Shown: positions 37,450 to 45,454 of the stretch, piece after piece
How the letters are laid out: each line of letters begins with the position of its first letter
Numbering within the stretch: position 1 is the stretch's first letter
Assembly: GCA_018402085.1 (NCBI GenBank)
Contig: JAGYJM010000002.1
Span: 496,001-560,000, forward strand
Direction: 5' to 3'
DNA: 64,000 nucleotides
Source: Flavobacteriales bacterium
GTDB taxonomy: Bacteria > Bacteroidota > Bacteroidia > Flavobacteriales_D > Sanyastnellaceae
The notes under the pieces: generated by a model
The model's input: only the letters and a program-made list of their open reading frames with translations
Told to the model about the DNA's origin: nothing
The model's database searches: none
Translations under genes and position numbers: made by a program

Positions 37450-40290
37450 TTAACGTTCTTCTGCTTCTTTTATGCGGTCATCGGCGCGTTTTTGCGCCTC
37501 GGCCAGAATGTCATCAGCCTTTTTTCTCGCGGCTTCCATAGCTTTGGCGTGCGCTTCATCCGCTTCTTTGCGTATCTTATCGGCAGCCACTTTTTTAGCG
37601 GCCTTTTCAAGTGGGTTTTTGGCACTGTCTTCCACCTTTTTCGCTTCGTTATACGCTTTGTCGTGAAGCGCGTCGGCATTCTTCCGTGCTTCTTCGAGCA
37701 GGCGGTCAGACTCTGCCCGCGCATCAGTCATGATCTTGTCAGCTTCTTCGCGTGCTTTGGCCAGGGCGTCTTCTTTCACTTCTTCTACTTTTTCCTCAAT
37801 GGCTTCTTTTACTTCTTCTTTTACTTGCTCTTTGAGGTCTTCTTTAGACTCTTGCAATACCTCACCATAATTGCCCGTCACTTTGGGTTCTGTGACGGTT
37901 CCGGTGATCGCCAGGCTGACAGGGATTCTACTTCCCACAGACAGGTTACTCCCCAGTTTGTTGTTGATGTCAGCCAGCAGGTCAGATGCTTGTCCGGTCA
38001 GGTTATTCGGAAGCTTACTCATTGGTACATCCATGCGCGCTTCATAGTCAATGCTCTGGTCGAAACCGGTGCTTCCCGAAAGGGTAGCGGGCATGCCGTC
38101 GAGTTTCACTTCAAAGGGGTCCGTTTCTACGCGTCCGTTTTCAAACCGATAGGTGAGGTTCACATCTTTGATGGTTTGCTTTGCCAACCTTTCTATGCCG
38201 AGCTCTCCTGCAAGTTTATTGAGGGGTTCGAATTTCTCAATGTATACTGAGCCTGTCTGTAGGCTACCCCCACCCGTCATTGATGATTCTACCGGTATCA
38301 TGCTTTGGTCGAGGCGACACTCCATCGTAAGATCGGTACTGAACCTTCCGGTGCAACTGCTCGCAATCGGGGCCAGCTTTTCAATGGTATTAAAGGTAGA
38401 AGCCATTTGCCGGATGTCTGCGTTCTCAATGTCAAAGGTCATGTCTACCATAGGCTCGTTCTCCCGACTGTCATACAGACCGTTCATCTGAATGCTCCCA
38501 CCGAGCGTATTCAGCTTGAGTTGGTTCAGGTAAGCAACCTGGTCTCGCAGAACGATGGTGCCTGTGGCATCTTCAATTTCGAGGTCATCGTATAGCATTC
38601 GGTCAAATGCTGCCTGAAGTGAAAAATCGATATTGGCCGGCAGCACAATCACACCGAGTGAATCAGTCGATTCTGCATCCGGCGCTTCTGCGCCGTTATC
38701 TCCATCCGGCGCTTCTGCGTCGCCCATCAAATCATTAAGGTCAAGCAGCGATGACTGCACACTAAACGTTCCGGTGAGTAGTGAATCGCTCAATGCGTAA
38801 TGCATGTAATCAGTGATTCTACCGTTTGCTTTGAGGTCAGAGTGGCCAATTTGGGCGTCAAAATTGTCAACGGCGATAAACGCAGGAGAGAAGGTAAGGT
38901 ATGCAGACTTCATCAGGATGTTGTAAGGCAGGCTGTCACTGGTATACGCCACGTTGAGCATAACCACTTCTCCGCGCGCATCGAAATCTTCATAGCGCTC
39001 TTCGTCAATGGCTGACATGCGCCCGTTAAGCGAAACGTCAGCATTTACTGATCCATCGAGTGCGTCGCCTGCTTCGAGCGGCAAGGCATCTTTCAGACTG
39101 GCAAACACGACTTTTGCCTGCAAACTGGCATCAACCAGAGGATCTGTATACGGATTGCGCAATTTGAGCTTGAGGTCAATGGGGTTCTCAGCCATTTCGA
39201 GGTAGAAGCGGTTTACATCTATTTTCATGGCATCACTGTCAATGCCATCTGCAGCGTCTATTTCAGCGTCAATCACAATATTCTCCACTGAACGGGGCAG
39301 GTCGGGATATTGAAAACGCCCCTTATCTACCCTTAAATCTAGACCGAAACCAGGCATTTTCACGTCGGTATAGCTGCCACGCACGTAGCCGTTCAGCGCC
39401 ATACTTCCGCTGGCCTGCACCCCCTCGAGATCTGCAGCAAATGCAGCCGGAACCACAGAAAGCAGGTGAAGAATATCACTCTCAATGGTAGAGAAGCGGA
39501 TATCCATATCAATCGATTCCCCCGGCATGGCTAGCCAACCATCAGCACTCAGCGCAAGTTGGTGCATCCTGATCACGTTGTCTTTAAACGTATACCGTGC
39601 CTGTTCATTGTCAACTTCAATGGTGGCGTCAAGCTTTATAGGTGCTTCCCGCACGTAGCGCACACCATCGTAAATGACATTCAAGGCCTCGGCACGTGAT
39701 GTAGTGACCAGATTAAAAACGGTCGCAGTAAAATCTCCTGAACCACTGTGGTTGAACCCTTCGAGCTCAAGCTCCATAGGCAGGGTCGCATCCGCATAGC
39801 TTATGCGGGCATTGTTCAGTGCGTACGCCTGTAGGTTCAGGGAAAACCCACCCGTAGCTGCGGCATCTTCATCTTTCGTTTTGGCCACAGAGGTATCAGT
39901 TTTGGCGATGTCGTAATTGGCCTGGCCGTTGGCCAGCACGCGGATATCTATGCGTGCATCATCAAGTCGGATTTCACGCACAGCGATGGTGTCACCGAAG
40001 ATGCTCATCAGGTCAATGGTAGCGCTGAGTTGTCTGCTCCCGAACAACTCAACTCCCTTGAATTCGTTCACGCCCGTGAGTGCAAGCTCGTTGATTTGAA
40101 GCGTCAGGTCAGGAAAGTTACTAAAGAGCGAAAGCCCCACATCACTGAAAGCCAGTTCAGCATTCAGGTTGTCATTGGCAGCCTTCTTGATTTCTTCTTG
40201 AATACGACCCTGAAAGAGGAAGGGCAAAATGAATACGGCTGCGATCAGTAAGACCACGAGAATAAGCAGAATGCGAATGATTTTTTTCAT
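37450..40290 (-). CDS. AsmA-family protein with C-terminal coiled coil
   Basis: 946 aa. One N-terminal TM helix (about 5-26), then the AsmA domain (PDLTLQINELALTGVNEF) and long beta-rich repeats of the AsmA/TamB superfamily, thought to bridge the periplasm in lipid transport. The last 150 residues change to a charged Ala/Glu/Lys helix (EADKIMTDARAESDRLLEEA) like the stalk of ATP synthase subunit b. A linker near residue 535 is built from two adjacent GATG hairpins and reads DAEAPDGDNGAEAPDAE. A TAACTTTG -7 box is at 40310-40317. It leads the unit with the OmpA-like gene. Confidence 0.85.
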   Translation of the reverse strand: MKKIIRILLILVVLLIAAVFILPFLFQGRIQEEIKKAANDNLNAELAFSDVGLSLFSNFPDLTLQINELALTGVNEFKGVELFGSRQLSATIDLMSIFGDTIAVREIRLDDARIDIRVLANGQANYDIAKTDTSVAKTKDEDAAATGGFSLNLQAYALNNARISYADATLPMELELEGFNHSGSGDFTATVFNLVTTSRAEALNVIYDGVRYVREAPIKLDATIEVDNEQARYTFKDNVIRMHQLALSADGWLAMPGESIDMDIRFSTIESDILHLLSVVPAAFAADLEGVQASGSMALNGYVRGSYTDVKMPGFGLDLRVDKGRFQYPDLPRSVENIVIDAEIDAADGIDSDAMKIDVNRFYLEMAENPIDLKLKLRNPYTDPLVDASLQAKVVFASLKDALPLEAGDALDGSVNADVSLNGRMSAIDEERYEDFDARGEVVMLNVAYTSDSLPYNILMKSAYLTFSPAFIAVDNFDAQIGHSDLKANGRITDYMHYALSDSLLTGTFSVQSSLLDLNDLMGDAEAPDGDNGAEAPDAESTDSLGVIVLPANIDFSLQAAFDRMLYDDLEIEDATGTIVLRDQVAYLNQLKLNTLGGSIQMNGLYDSRENEPMVDMTFDIENADIRQMASTFNTIEKLAPIASSCTGRFSTDLTMECRLDQSMIPVESSMTGGGSLQTGSVYIEKFEPLNKLAGELGIERLAKQTIKDVNLTYRFENGRVETDPFEVKLDGMPATLSGSTGFDQSIDYEARMDVPMSKLPNNLTGQASDLLADINNKLGSNLSVGSRIPVSLAITGTVTEPKVTGNYGEVLQESKEDLKEQVKEEVKEAIEEKVEEVKEDALAKAREEADKIMTDARAESDRLLEEARKNADALHDKAYNEAKKVEDSAKNPLEKAAKKVAADKIRKEADEAHAKAMEAARKKADDILAEAQKRADDRIKEAEER
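38676..38695 (-). repeat. GATG hairpin (CGGCGC-AGAA-GCGCCG-GATG)
   Basis: Perfect copy, sense orientation in the AsmA gene, encoding GAEAPD; 8 nt from a second copy. Confidence 0.9.
38703..38722 (-). repeat. GATG hairpin, one mismatch
   Basis: Second copy of a doublet. One arm has T for C (encodes D-A-E-A-P-D in place of G-A-E-A-P-D); same phase and orientation. Confidence 0.85.
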
Positions 40291-40309
40291 AGTAGTGCAG
40301 GGTAGATCC

Positions 40310-40317
40310 CAAAGTTA
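40310..40317 (-). promoter_or_regulatory. -7 box TAACTTTG of the AsmA/OmpA unit
   Basis: Exact TAnnTTTG match 19 nt upstream of the AsmA ATG. Confidence 0.6.
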
Positions 40318-40407
40318 CGATTCGCCGGCGCTTCTGCACATGTATGGCGCATGACCTTTCACAGAATTTATCGTTTCTCCTTCGATCTGCGTTGCCCAGC
40401 TTCTGTG

Positions 40408-40415
40408 TAGCTTTG
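40408..40415 (+). promoter_or_regulatory. -7 box TAGCTTTG, leaderless-type promoter
   Basis: Exact TAnnTTTG match ending 4 nt before the ATG at 40420. Divergent from the AsmA promoter about 90 bp away. Confidence 0.6.
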
Positions 40416-40419
40416 TACC

Positions 40420-41985
40420 ATGCCGAAAAGGGTGACCCTCAGACTTGAACCGGAACGCGTGCAGGATGCGTCTTTTGTGCGTACTGCTGCATTGCAAGCT
40501 GCAGGAGTGAGCGAGGCAAAAGCCTCGGATGTTCAGGTAGTCAAGCGCTCCGTAGATGCCCGACAGCGCCGAGTGATGTACCAACTTCAAGTGGATATTT
40601 ACCTTCACGAGGAGGTGTTTCGGCCGGTCGACTATTCAATCTCCTACCCGGATGTACACAACTCACCCGCCGTTGCGGTAGTGGGAATGGGACCTGCAGG
40701 TCTCTTTGCGGCTCTGCGATTGATCGAACGTGGATTTCGGCCGGTCATCTTTGAGCGCGGAAAAGATGTGCGAGCCCGCAGGCGAGACCTGGCGAAACTT
40801 TCGCGTGAGCATCTGGTAAACCCTGACTCAAACTACTGCTTCGGAGAAGGGGGAGCGGGAACGTATTCAGACGGAAAGCTCTACACCAGAAGCGGAAAAC
40901 GCGGCAATATCCGTGAAGTGCTCCACACCCTTGTCGCACATGGCGCTTCCGAAGATATTCTGGTGGATGCCCACCCACATATCGGAACCAATAAACTCCC
41001 CGGTATCATCACCAATATGCGGGAGACCGTCATCAATGCAGGAGGGGAGGTGCGCTTTGATACCCGTGTTACTGATTTTATCATCGAAGACCGTCGGATA
41101 GCGGGAGTGGAAACGGCGAGCGGAAGTTTTCGCGCAGAGGCGGTGATATTGGCGACCGGACATAGCGCACGCGACATTTTTCACCTCTTGCACCGAAAGC
41201 GTATTGCCATTGAAGCAAAGCCCTTTGCACTCGGTGTGCGTGTAGAACATCCTCAAAGGCTCATTGATCAGATTCAGTATCACGGTGATCGTGGCGAGGT
41301 GTTGCCGCCGGCGTCATATGCACTCGTTTGTCAGGTAGGCGACAAAGGAGTGTACTCCTTCTGCATGTGTCCGGGCGGCATTATAGCCCCTTGTGCCACT
41401 TCTCCCGGAGAAATCGTCACCAACGGATGGTCACCTTCGAAACGCAACAATCCATTTGCGAATTCAGGTATTGTGGTAAGCATTGAAGAAGATGACCTGA
41501 AGTCATCCGGTTTTGAAGGTCCCCTTGCGGCATTGCACTATCAATCGATGGTAGAGCAAAAGTGCTGTGAAGCGGCAGGTAGCACACAGACAGCACCTGC
41601 ACAGCGCCTGATCGATTTTATCGAGAACCGGCCCTCCACTGATTTGCCAAATTGCTCATATCAACCCGGAGTCACTGCCGTTAACCTCAGGGAGGTATTA
41701 CCGCCAAAAGTAGGTGACAGGCTTGCAGCCGCATTTGTTGAATTCGGTAAAAAGATGCGCGGGTACCTCACCAATGAGGCCGTCGTTGTAGCTCCGGAGA
41801 GCAGAACTTCTTCGCCGGTGCGTATACCGCGTGACAGTAATACCTTGTGTCATCCTGAAGTCAGTGGCTTATACCCCTGCGGCGAAGGTGCCGGTTATGC
41901 AGGAGGGATTGTTTCAGCAGCGATGGATGGTCAAAAAGTAGCCGAAGCTATTGCCATCAACAGCAAGTCAGCCGTTCAGTCTTGA
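40420..41985 (+). CDS. FAD-dependent oxidoreductase, COG2509-like
   Basis: 521 aa, cytoplasmic. An N-terminal domain of about 90 residues precedes the Rossmann motif VVGMGPAGLFAALRLIERG. Other FAD-dependent family marks are NYCFGEGGAGTYSDGKLYTR, VILATGHSARD and GLYPCGEGAGYAGGIVSAA. Proteins of this type are annotated as FAD-dependent dehydrogenases of unknown substrate. Several Cys residues in the middle (SFCMCPGGIIAPCATSPG) are typical of the family. The start is supported by a -7 box 4 nt upstream. The 3' end overlaps the convergent gene by 10 bp. Confidence 0.88.
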   Translation: MPKRVTLRLEPERVQDASFVRTAALQAAGVSEAKASDVQVVKRSVDARQRRVMYQLQVDIYLHEEVFRPVDYSISYPDVHNSPAVAVVGMGPAGLFAALRLIERGFRPVIFERGKDVRARRRDLAKLSREHLVNPDSNYCFGEGGAGTYSDGKLYTRSGKRGNIREVLHTLVAHGASEDILVDAHPHIGTNKLPGIITNMRETVINAGGEVRFDTRVTDFIIEDRRIAGVETASGSFRAEAVILATGHSARDIFHLLHRKRIAIEAKPFALGVRVEHPQRLIDQIQYHGDRGEVLPPASYALVCQVGDKGVYSFCMCPGGIIAPCATSPGEIVTNGWSPSKRNNPFANSGIVVSIEEDDLKSSGFEGPLAALHYQSMVEQKCCEAAGSTQTAPAQRLIDFIENRPSTDLPNCSYQPGVTAVNLREVLPPKVGDRLAAAFVEFGKKMRGYLTNEAVVVAPESRTSSPVRIPRDSNTLCHPEVSGLYPCGEGAGYAGGIVSAAMDGQKVAEAIAINSKSAVQS

Positions 41986-44096
41986 AAGTACACTTGCTCA
42001 GCGCCAACCTCTTTGAAGCGGCGCGCCTCTTCTTCTGTGAGAAACTGCCCGTTGAACTCGCCCACCACCTGGGGCTGGTCAATACCCAGTTCAAATGCAT
42101 GTTCGAGCATTTCGAGGGCTTCGCGGTGGCTTTTTACCGGTTCGCTCATAAATGAGGTGCTGCCGTCTGGGTTGCGTCGCGGACGAACGTCGCCGAAGGT
42201 CAGCATTTGATCGAGCACTTTGGTAGGGATGTCACCATTGAAGGTGCCAAGCCGGATGCGGAAAAAGACTGCGTCAGGGTCAATTGAATTGTTCTCGGAG
42301 TCTACAAGCACATCCTTGCTGTTGTCATGAACCTGCATACCTGCCTGCTGAAGTGTGATGCGGTCGCCTGACTCGTAAGCGGTGATAAACGCACCATCGA
42401 AACCAAGTAGCAGAAGCTCGATACGACGTTCAGCCGCTGCTTCCATGCTTTGGTAGCTGCGGGTCATGTAGCGGATCAACCCGTCGCTCCCTTTTACCTT
42501 GATCACATCGTTCATGCCTGCAAAGATTTGCTCAGGTACTTCGCGACTAAATGCGCCCACCTGAACACGGAAATGCAGCCCCTCTACATGATCAGGTGTT
42601 TCAGCAGCCGCCTCAGCCTGCATCTTATCGCGCACCTGTGCTTCAACTTCTTCAGTGTTTTCAACCTGTGCATAGCCTTCGTCATCATTACCACTAACAA
42701 CGTCAGGTGCGAAGCCGCTTTCGAGCAGTTCAAGCTTTTCGCGCACGGCCTCCGGCAGATTGTCAAAATCGCCGACCAGAAAGTAACGATCTCCGTCGTC
42801 TTCGGTTGTATGCACATCCTCAAAGGCCAGCAGTGCATTGATTTCTTCTTGCGAAAGAACAGCGTCACGTGGTATTCGAACACGATAGCTCATCTTGGCT
42901 TTGCTGGCATCTGCCAATACCTGGGCGTAATCTTCTGAGAAAACAGAGCCTTTCCATGGAATCGAATCATTCCACATCAGGTAGCGCTCGTAGATTTCAT
43001 CGTCATCCAGTGCGACGCCTTCTGCGTCTACATAAGTATGGGCAGATTGAGGCTCCTCATCAAGGTAGTCTGGAAAACCGTCTCCATCGCTGTCAAGCGG
43101 ACAACCTTTGGCGTCAACAGGGGCATTTTCAGGTGTGCCCGGACATTCATCGATTACGTCTGCTATCCCATCGAGGTCAGTATCATCGAGTCCGGCGAGA
43201 AGGTTGCCTGCATCATCGAAGAACTCAGGGTTTATCTTCGGTTTTTTGATTTGCAGGGGATTCAGGTCGTAATTGATGCTGACGCTGCTGAAGAGAAAGC
43301 GGTCGTTGCGGGCATTCCCCTGGCGATTTCCGGCGCTTTGCGCCGAAACATTATCGACCAGATCGGTGAGAGTGAACAAATAGGTGGCTGCAAGGCGGGC
43401 ATTGAAACGATCTGTAACTTTAAACTGCACACCTGCACTTACCGGTATCGCAAAATTTCTTTCCGGGTACGCACCAAATCCGTCGCGATTGAGCTCGCGA
43501 AGATCTGTCTCATACACGTAATCACGCTGAAGCATCACGGCTTCATTGGCATTTCCGGCGTTCTCTGCAATGCTTCTGATTGAGCCGTCAGACCAGTAAT
43601 GATAGCGCATGCCGTTGGCATCGTACAAATCTGTTTTTGAAAGAAACTCAAAAGCTTCAAAGCCCATACCTATGAAAGGCTCAGCTCCCCTTGTTTCAGG
43701 CAGAAAATGGTCAAAATTGTAAGAGACCAGGGCTCCGCCTGAGCGCACTTGTGACTGCATATTCAGGCGGCGATCTGAATTCATTTCGTTTACTGTCAAG
43801 GTGCTGAAGACCGTGTAAAGCCTTAAATCGAGGTATGAAGTCAGCTCATTTGTTATGTCTAAGGTGTAGCCGAGATCTGCCGTGCCGGGATGGTAGCCCG
43901 CGTTATCTCGACCGATATCACCGTAGAACATCATGGTTCCGATGCCAAGACCAAGCCGGGGCTTCAGTTTCAGACCTTTAACACGGTCAAATTCGTCAAC
44001 CGGAGTCTTGCCGGTATCTGTGGAGTCTTCTTGTGCAGTAGCAGTGCCGACGCATAGGGTGTACAGCATCACCAGTATGTAAATCACGTATCGCAT
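41976..44096 (-). CDS. Outer-membrane protein with TSP3 repeat and SPOR-like tail
   Basis: 706 aa from the ATG at 44096 (signal peptide ending TATAQ). An N-terminal barrel region (about 30-290) is followed by a thrombospondin type 3 Ca-binding stretch (DDTDLDGIADVIDECPG, PLDSDGDGFPDYLDEEP), then two SPOR-like modules near the C-terminus (LHFRVQVGAFSREVPEQIF; VFFRIRLGTFNGDIPTKVL), which in other proteins bind denuded peptidoglycan. The usual OmpA domain after TSP3 repeats is absent; the SPOR-like part may take its place as the wall anchor. A variant hairpin with a 3-nt loop is at 43331-43345. Confidence 0.8.
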   Translation of the reverse strand: MRYVIYILVMLYTLCVGTATAQEDSTDTGKTPVDEFDRVKGLKLKPRLGLGIGTMMFYGDIGRDNAGYHPGTADLGYTLDITNELTSYLDLRLYTVFSTLTVNEMNSDRRLNMQSQVRSGGALVSYNFDHFLPETRGAEPFIGMGFEAFEFLSKTDLYDANGMRYHYWSDGSIRSIAENAGNANEAVMLQRDYVYETDLRELNRDGFGAYPERNFAIPVSAGVQFKVTDRFNARLAATYLFTLTDLVDNVSAQSAGNRQGNARNDRFLFSSVSINYDLNPLQIKKPKINPEFFDDAGNLLAGLDDTDLDGIADVIDECPGTPENAPVDAKGCPLDSDGDGFPDYLDEEPQSAHTYVDAEGVALDDDEIYERYLMWNDSIPWKGSVFSEDYAQVLADASKAKMSYRVRIPRDAVLSQEEINALLAFEDVHTTEDDGDRYFLVGDFDNLPEAVREKLELLESGFAPDVVSGNDDEGYAQVENTEEVEAQVRDKMQAEAAAETPDHVEGLHFRVQVGAFSREVPEQIFAGMNDVIKVKGSDGLIRYMTRSYQSMEAAAERRIELLLLGFDGAFITAYESGDRITLQQAGMQVHDNSKDVLVDSENNSIDPDAVFFRIRLGTFNGDIPTKVLDQMLTFGDVRPRRNPDGSTSFMSEPVKSHREALEMLEHAFELGIDQPQVVGEFNGQFLTEEEARRFKEVGAEQVYFQD
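43331..43345 (-). repeat. Variant hairpin with 3-nt loop (CGGCGC-AAA-GCGCCG)
   Basis: Perfect 6-bp arms, loop one base short and followed by GAAA in place of GATG; sense in the barrel region of the outer-membrane protein gene. Distant or decayed family member. Confidence 0.4.
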
Positions 44097-44147
44097 TCGG
44101 TGAAAATTGCTCACCTAATGTTTACGGAGGCTTTAGAAAAAGGTTCG

Positions 44148-45278
44148 CTAATCGATCATATCTGCGAGGGCTGAACCGGCCGCATTTCCAATGGCTACGC
44201 CCATCCCCCCCATGCGAACAGTGTAGCCTACCCTGGGAGACAGTTTTCCGCTCAGTATTGTTTTCTTCATGCCAATTCCGAGGTAGCCCATCCAGCTATG
44301 TGTGATTTTTGCTGCCCGAAAGGGCAGGATGTTTCGGTTTAGCAGTGATTCAAGGTGGGCGCGTACTTCTGACGGGGGCGAGCTGCTCGTGTCATTCCAC
44401 GATGCATCAAGATGCCGGGCACCGCCGATCAGAATGCGGTTCTCTACATTACGGAAGTACACATAGCCTTCTTGCATGTGAAAGGTGCCTTCCCACTGTA
44501 GTTCAGGAATGGGCTCAGTAAGCAAGACCAGATTGCGCCCCGGAGAAACATCAAGTTCAGGAAGCAGTTCGCGTGCGAATCCATTGGTGCTGATAAGCAG
44601 CCTCGAGGCTCGAAGGCTACCTGAATCAGTGTGTAATTCTACGTCGTCTCCTTCGAGTGAAAACCCCGTTGCAGTAAGTCCGTTTAAAATGAGTACGCCC
44701 GCTTCAAGAGCCATACTGCGCAATGTGGAATACATCTTTCCGGTGTTGATCGAGCCTTCAAGGGTGTTGTTGATGGCGACGCTGAAACCTTGAAAACCAA
44801 AGTGTTCAAGCTCTTCAGGGGCCAAGGTCTCAAAGGGTGATTGTCCGATGGCATCTTCCATCAAGCTGTTCAGCTCGACAATTGATTCAAGACACGCGCT
44901 TGACAGGGCATCCTCTTCGCTGCGAAATAGTTCAATGCCACCGGTTAAGCGGTAGTCCATTTCGCGGTCACCTACCAACTTGCGAAGCCCTTGCAGACCT
45001 CTCCAGCGCTTCCGAATAAGCTCAATCACCTCGTCGCGCGACATTTGCCGGAGGTCGCTCAATAGTTCAGACGGACTCCCAAAGCAGGCGAAGCCGGCAT
45101 TTTTAGTGCTGCCGCCACCACTCAAGGCGTCACGTTCAACAATCACGACGCGTTCATTTGAATCCATCTCGCACCGGCGCAATGCCGCAGAAAGACCCAC
45201 AATACCGCCGCCAACAATCAGCGTGTCAATCGGCCCGATGACATGCGCTGACTCCCAGTAACTGAATGCTCTCTTCAT
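44148..45278 (-). CDS. FAD-dependent oxidoreductase, DAO family
   Basis: 376 aa. The Rossmann FAD motif is DTLIVGGGIVGLSAALR near the N-terminus, followed by VVIVERDALSGGGSTKNAG, and the C-terminal FAD-contact segment is YTVRMGGMGVAIGNAAGSALAD. This is the DAO fold shared by D-amino-acid and glycine/sarcosine oxidases; the substrate cannot be told. The YFRNVENRILIGGARH segment is typical of the family. A GATG hairpin lies antisense in the codons for NILPFRAAK (44312-44331). Confidence 0.86.
   Translation of the reverse strand: MKRAFSYWESAHVIGPIDTLIVGGGIVGLSAALRRCEMDSNERVVIVERDALSGGGSTKNAGFACFGSPSELLSDLRQMSRDEVIELIRKRWRGLQGLRKLVGDREMDYRLTGGIELFRSEEDALSSACLESIVELNSLMEDAIGQSPFETLAPEELEHFGFQGFSVAINNTLEGSINTGKMYSTLRSMALEAGVLILNGLTATGFSLEGDDVELHTDSGSLRASRLLISTNGFARELLPELDVSPGRNLVLLTEPIPELQWEGTFHMQEGYVYFRNVENRILIGGARHLDASWNDTSSSPPSEVRAHLESLLNRNILPFRAAKITHSWMGYLGIGMKKTILSGKLSPRVGYTVRMGGMGVAIGNAAGSALADMID
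44312..44331 (+). repeat. GATG hairpin (CTGCCC-GAAA-GGGCAG-GATG)
   Basis: Perfect copy, antisense within the DAO gene; the sense strand reads I-L-P-F-R-A. Confidence 0.8.
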
Positions 45279-45454
45279 CGTGGCGAAAAATAAGGATTGA
45301 ATGCATCCCCTGCTATATCCGAAAGTGGAGAAGTATAGGATGGCAACCCATCGCCTTGCATATCTTTTTCGCTATTTTTACGTTTTATACACAAGCGAAC
45401 CCCTTTACGCTCGTGACGCATAGAAAATACCGTACGCTGAATCTCCTCAACCGC

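Noticed and set aside
40324-40337. CCGGCGCTTCTGC as a hairpin copy
   Set aside because: Only one arm and the loop match; the second arm is missing, so it is at most a decayed copy.
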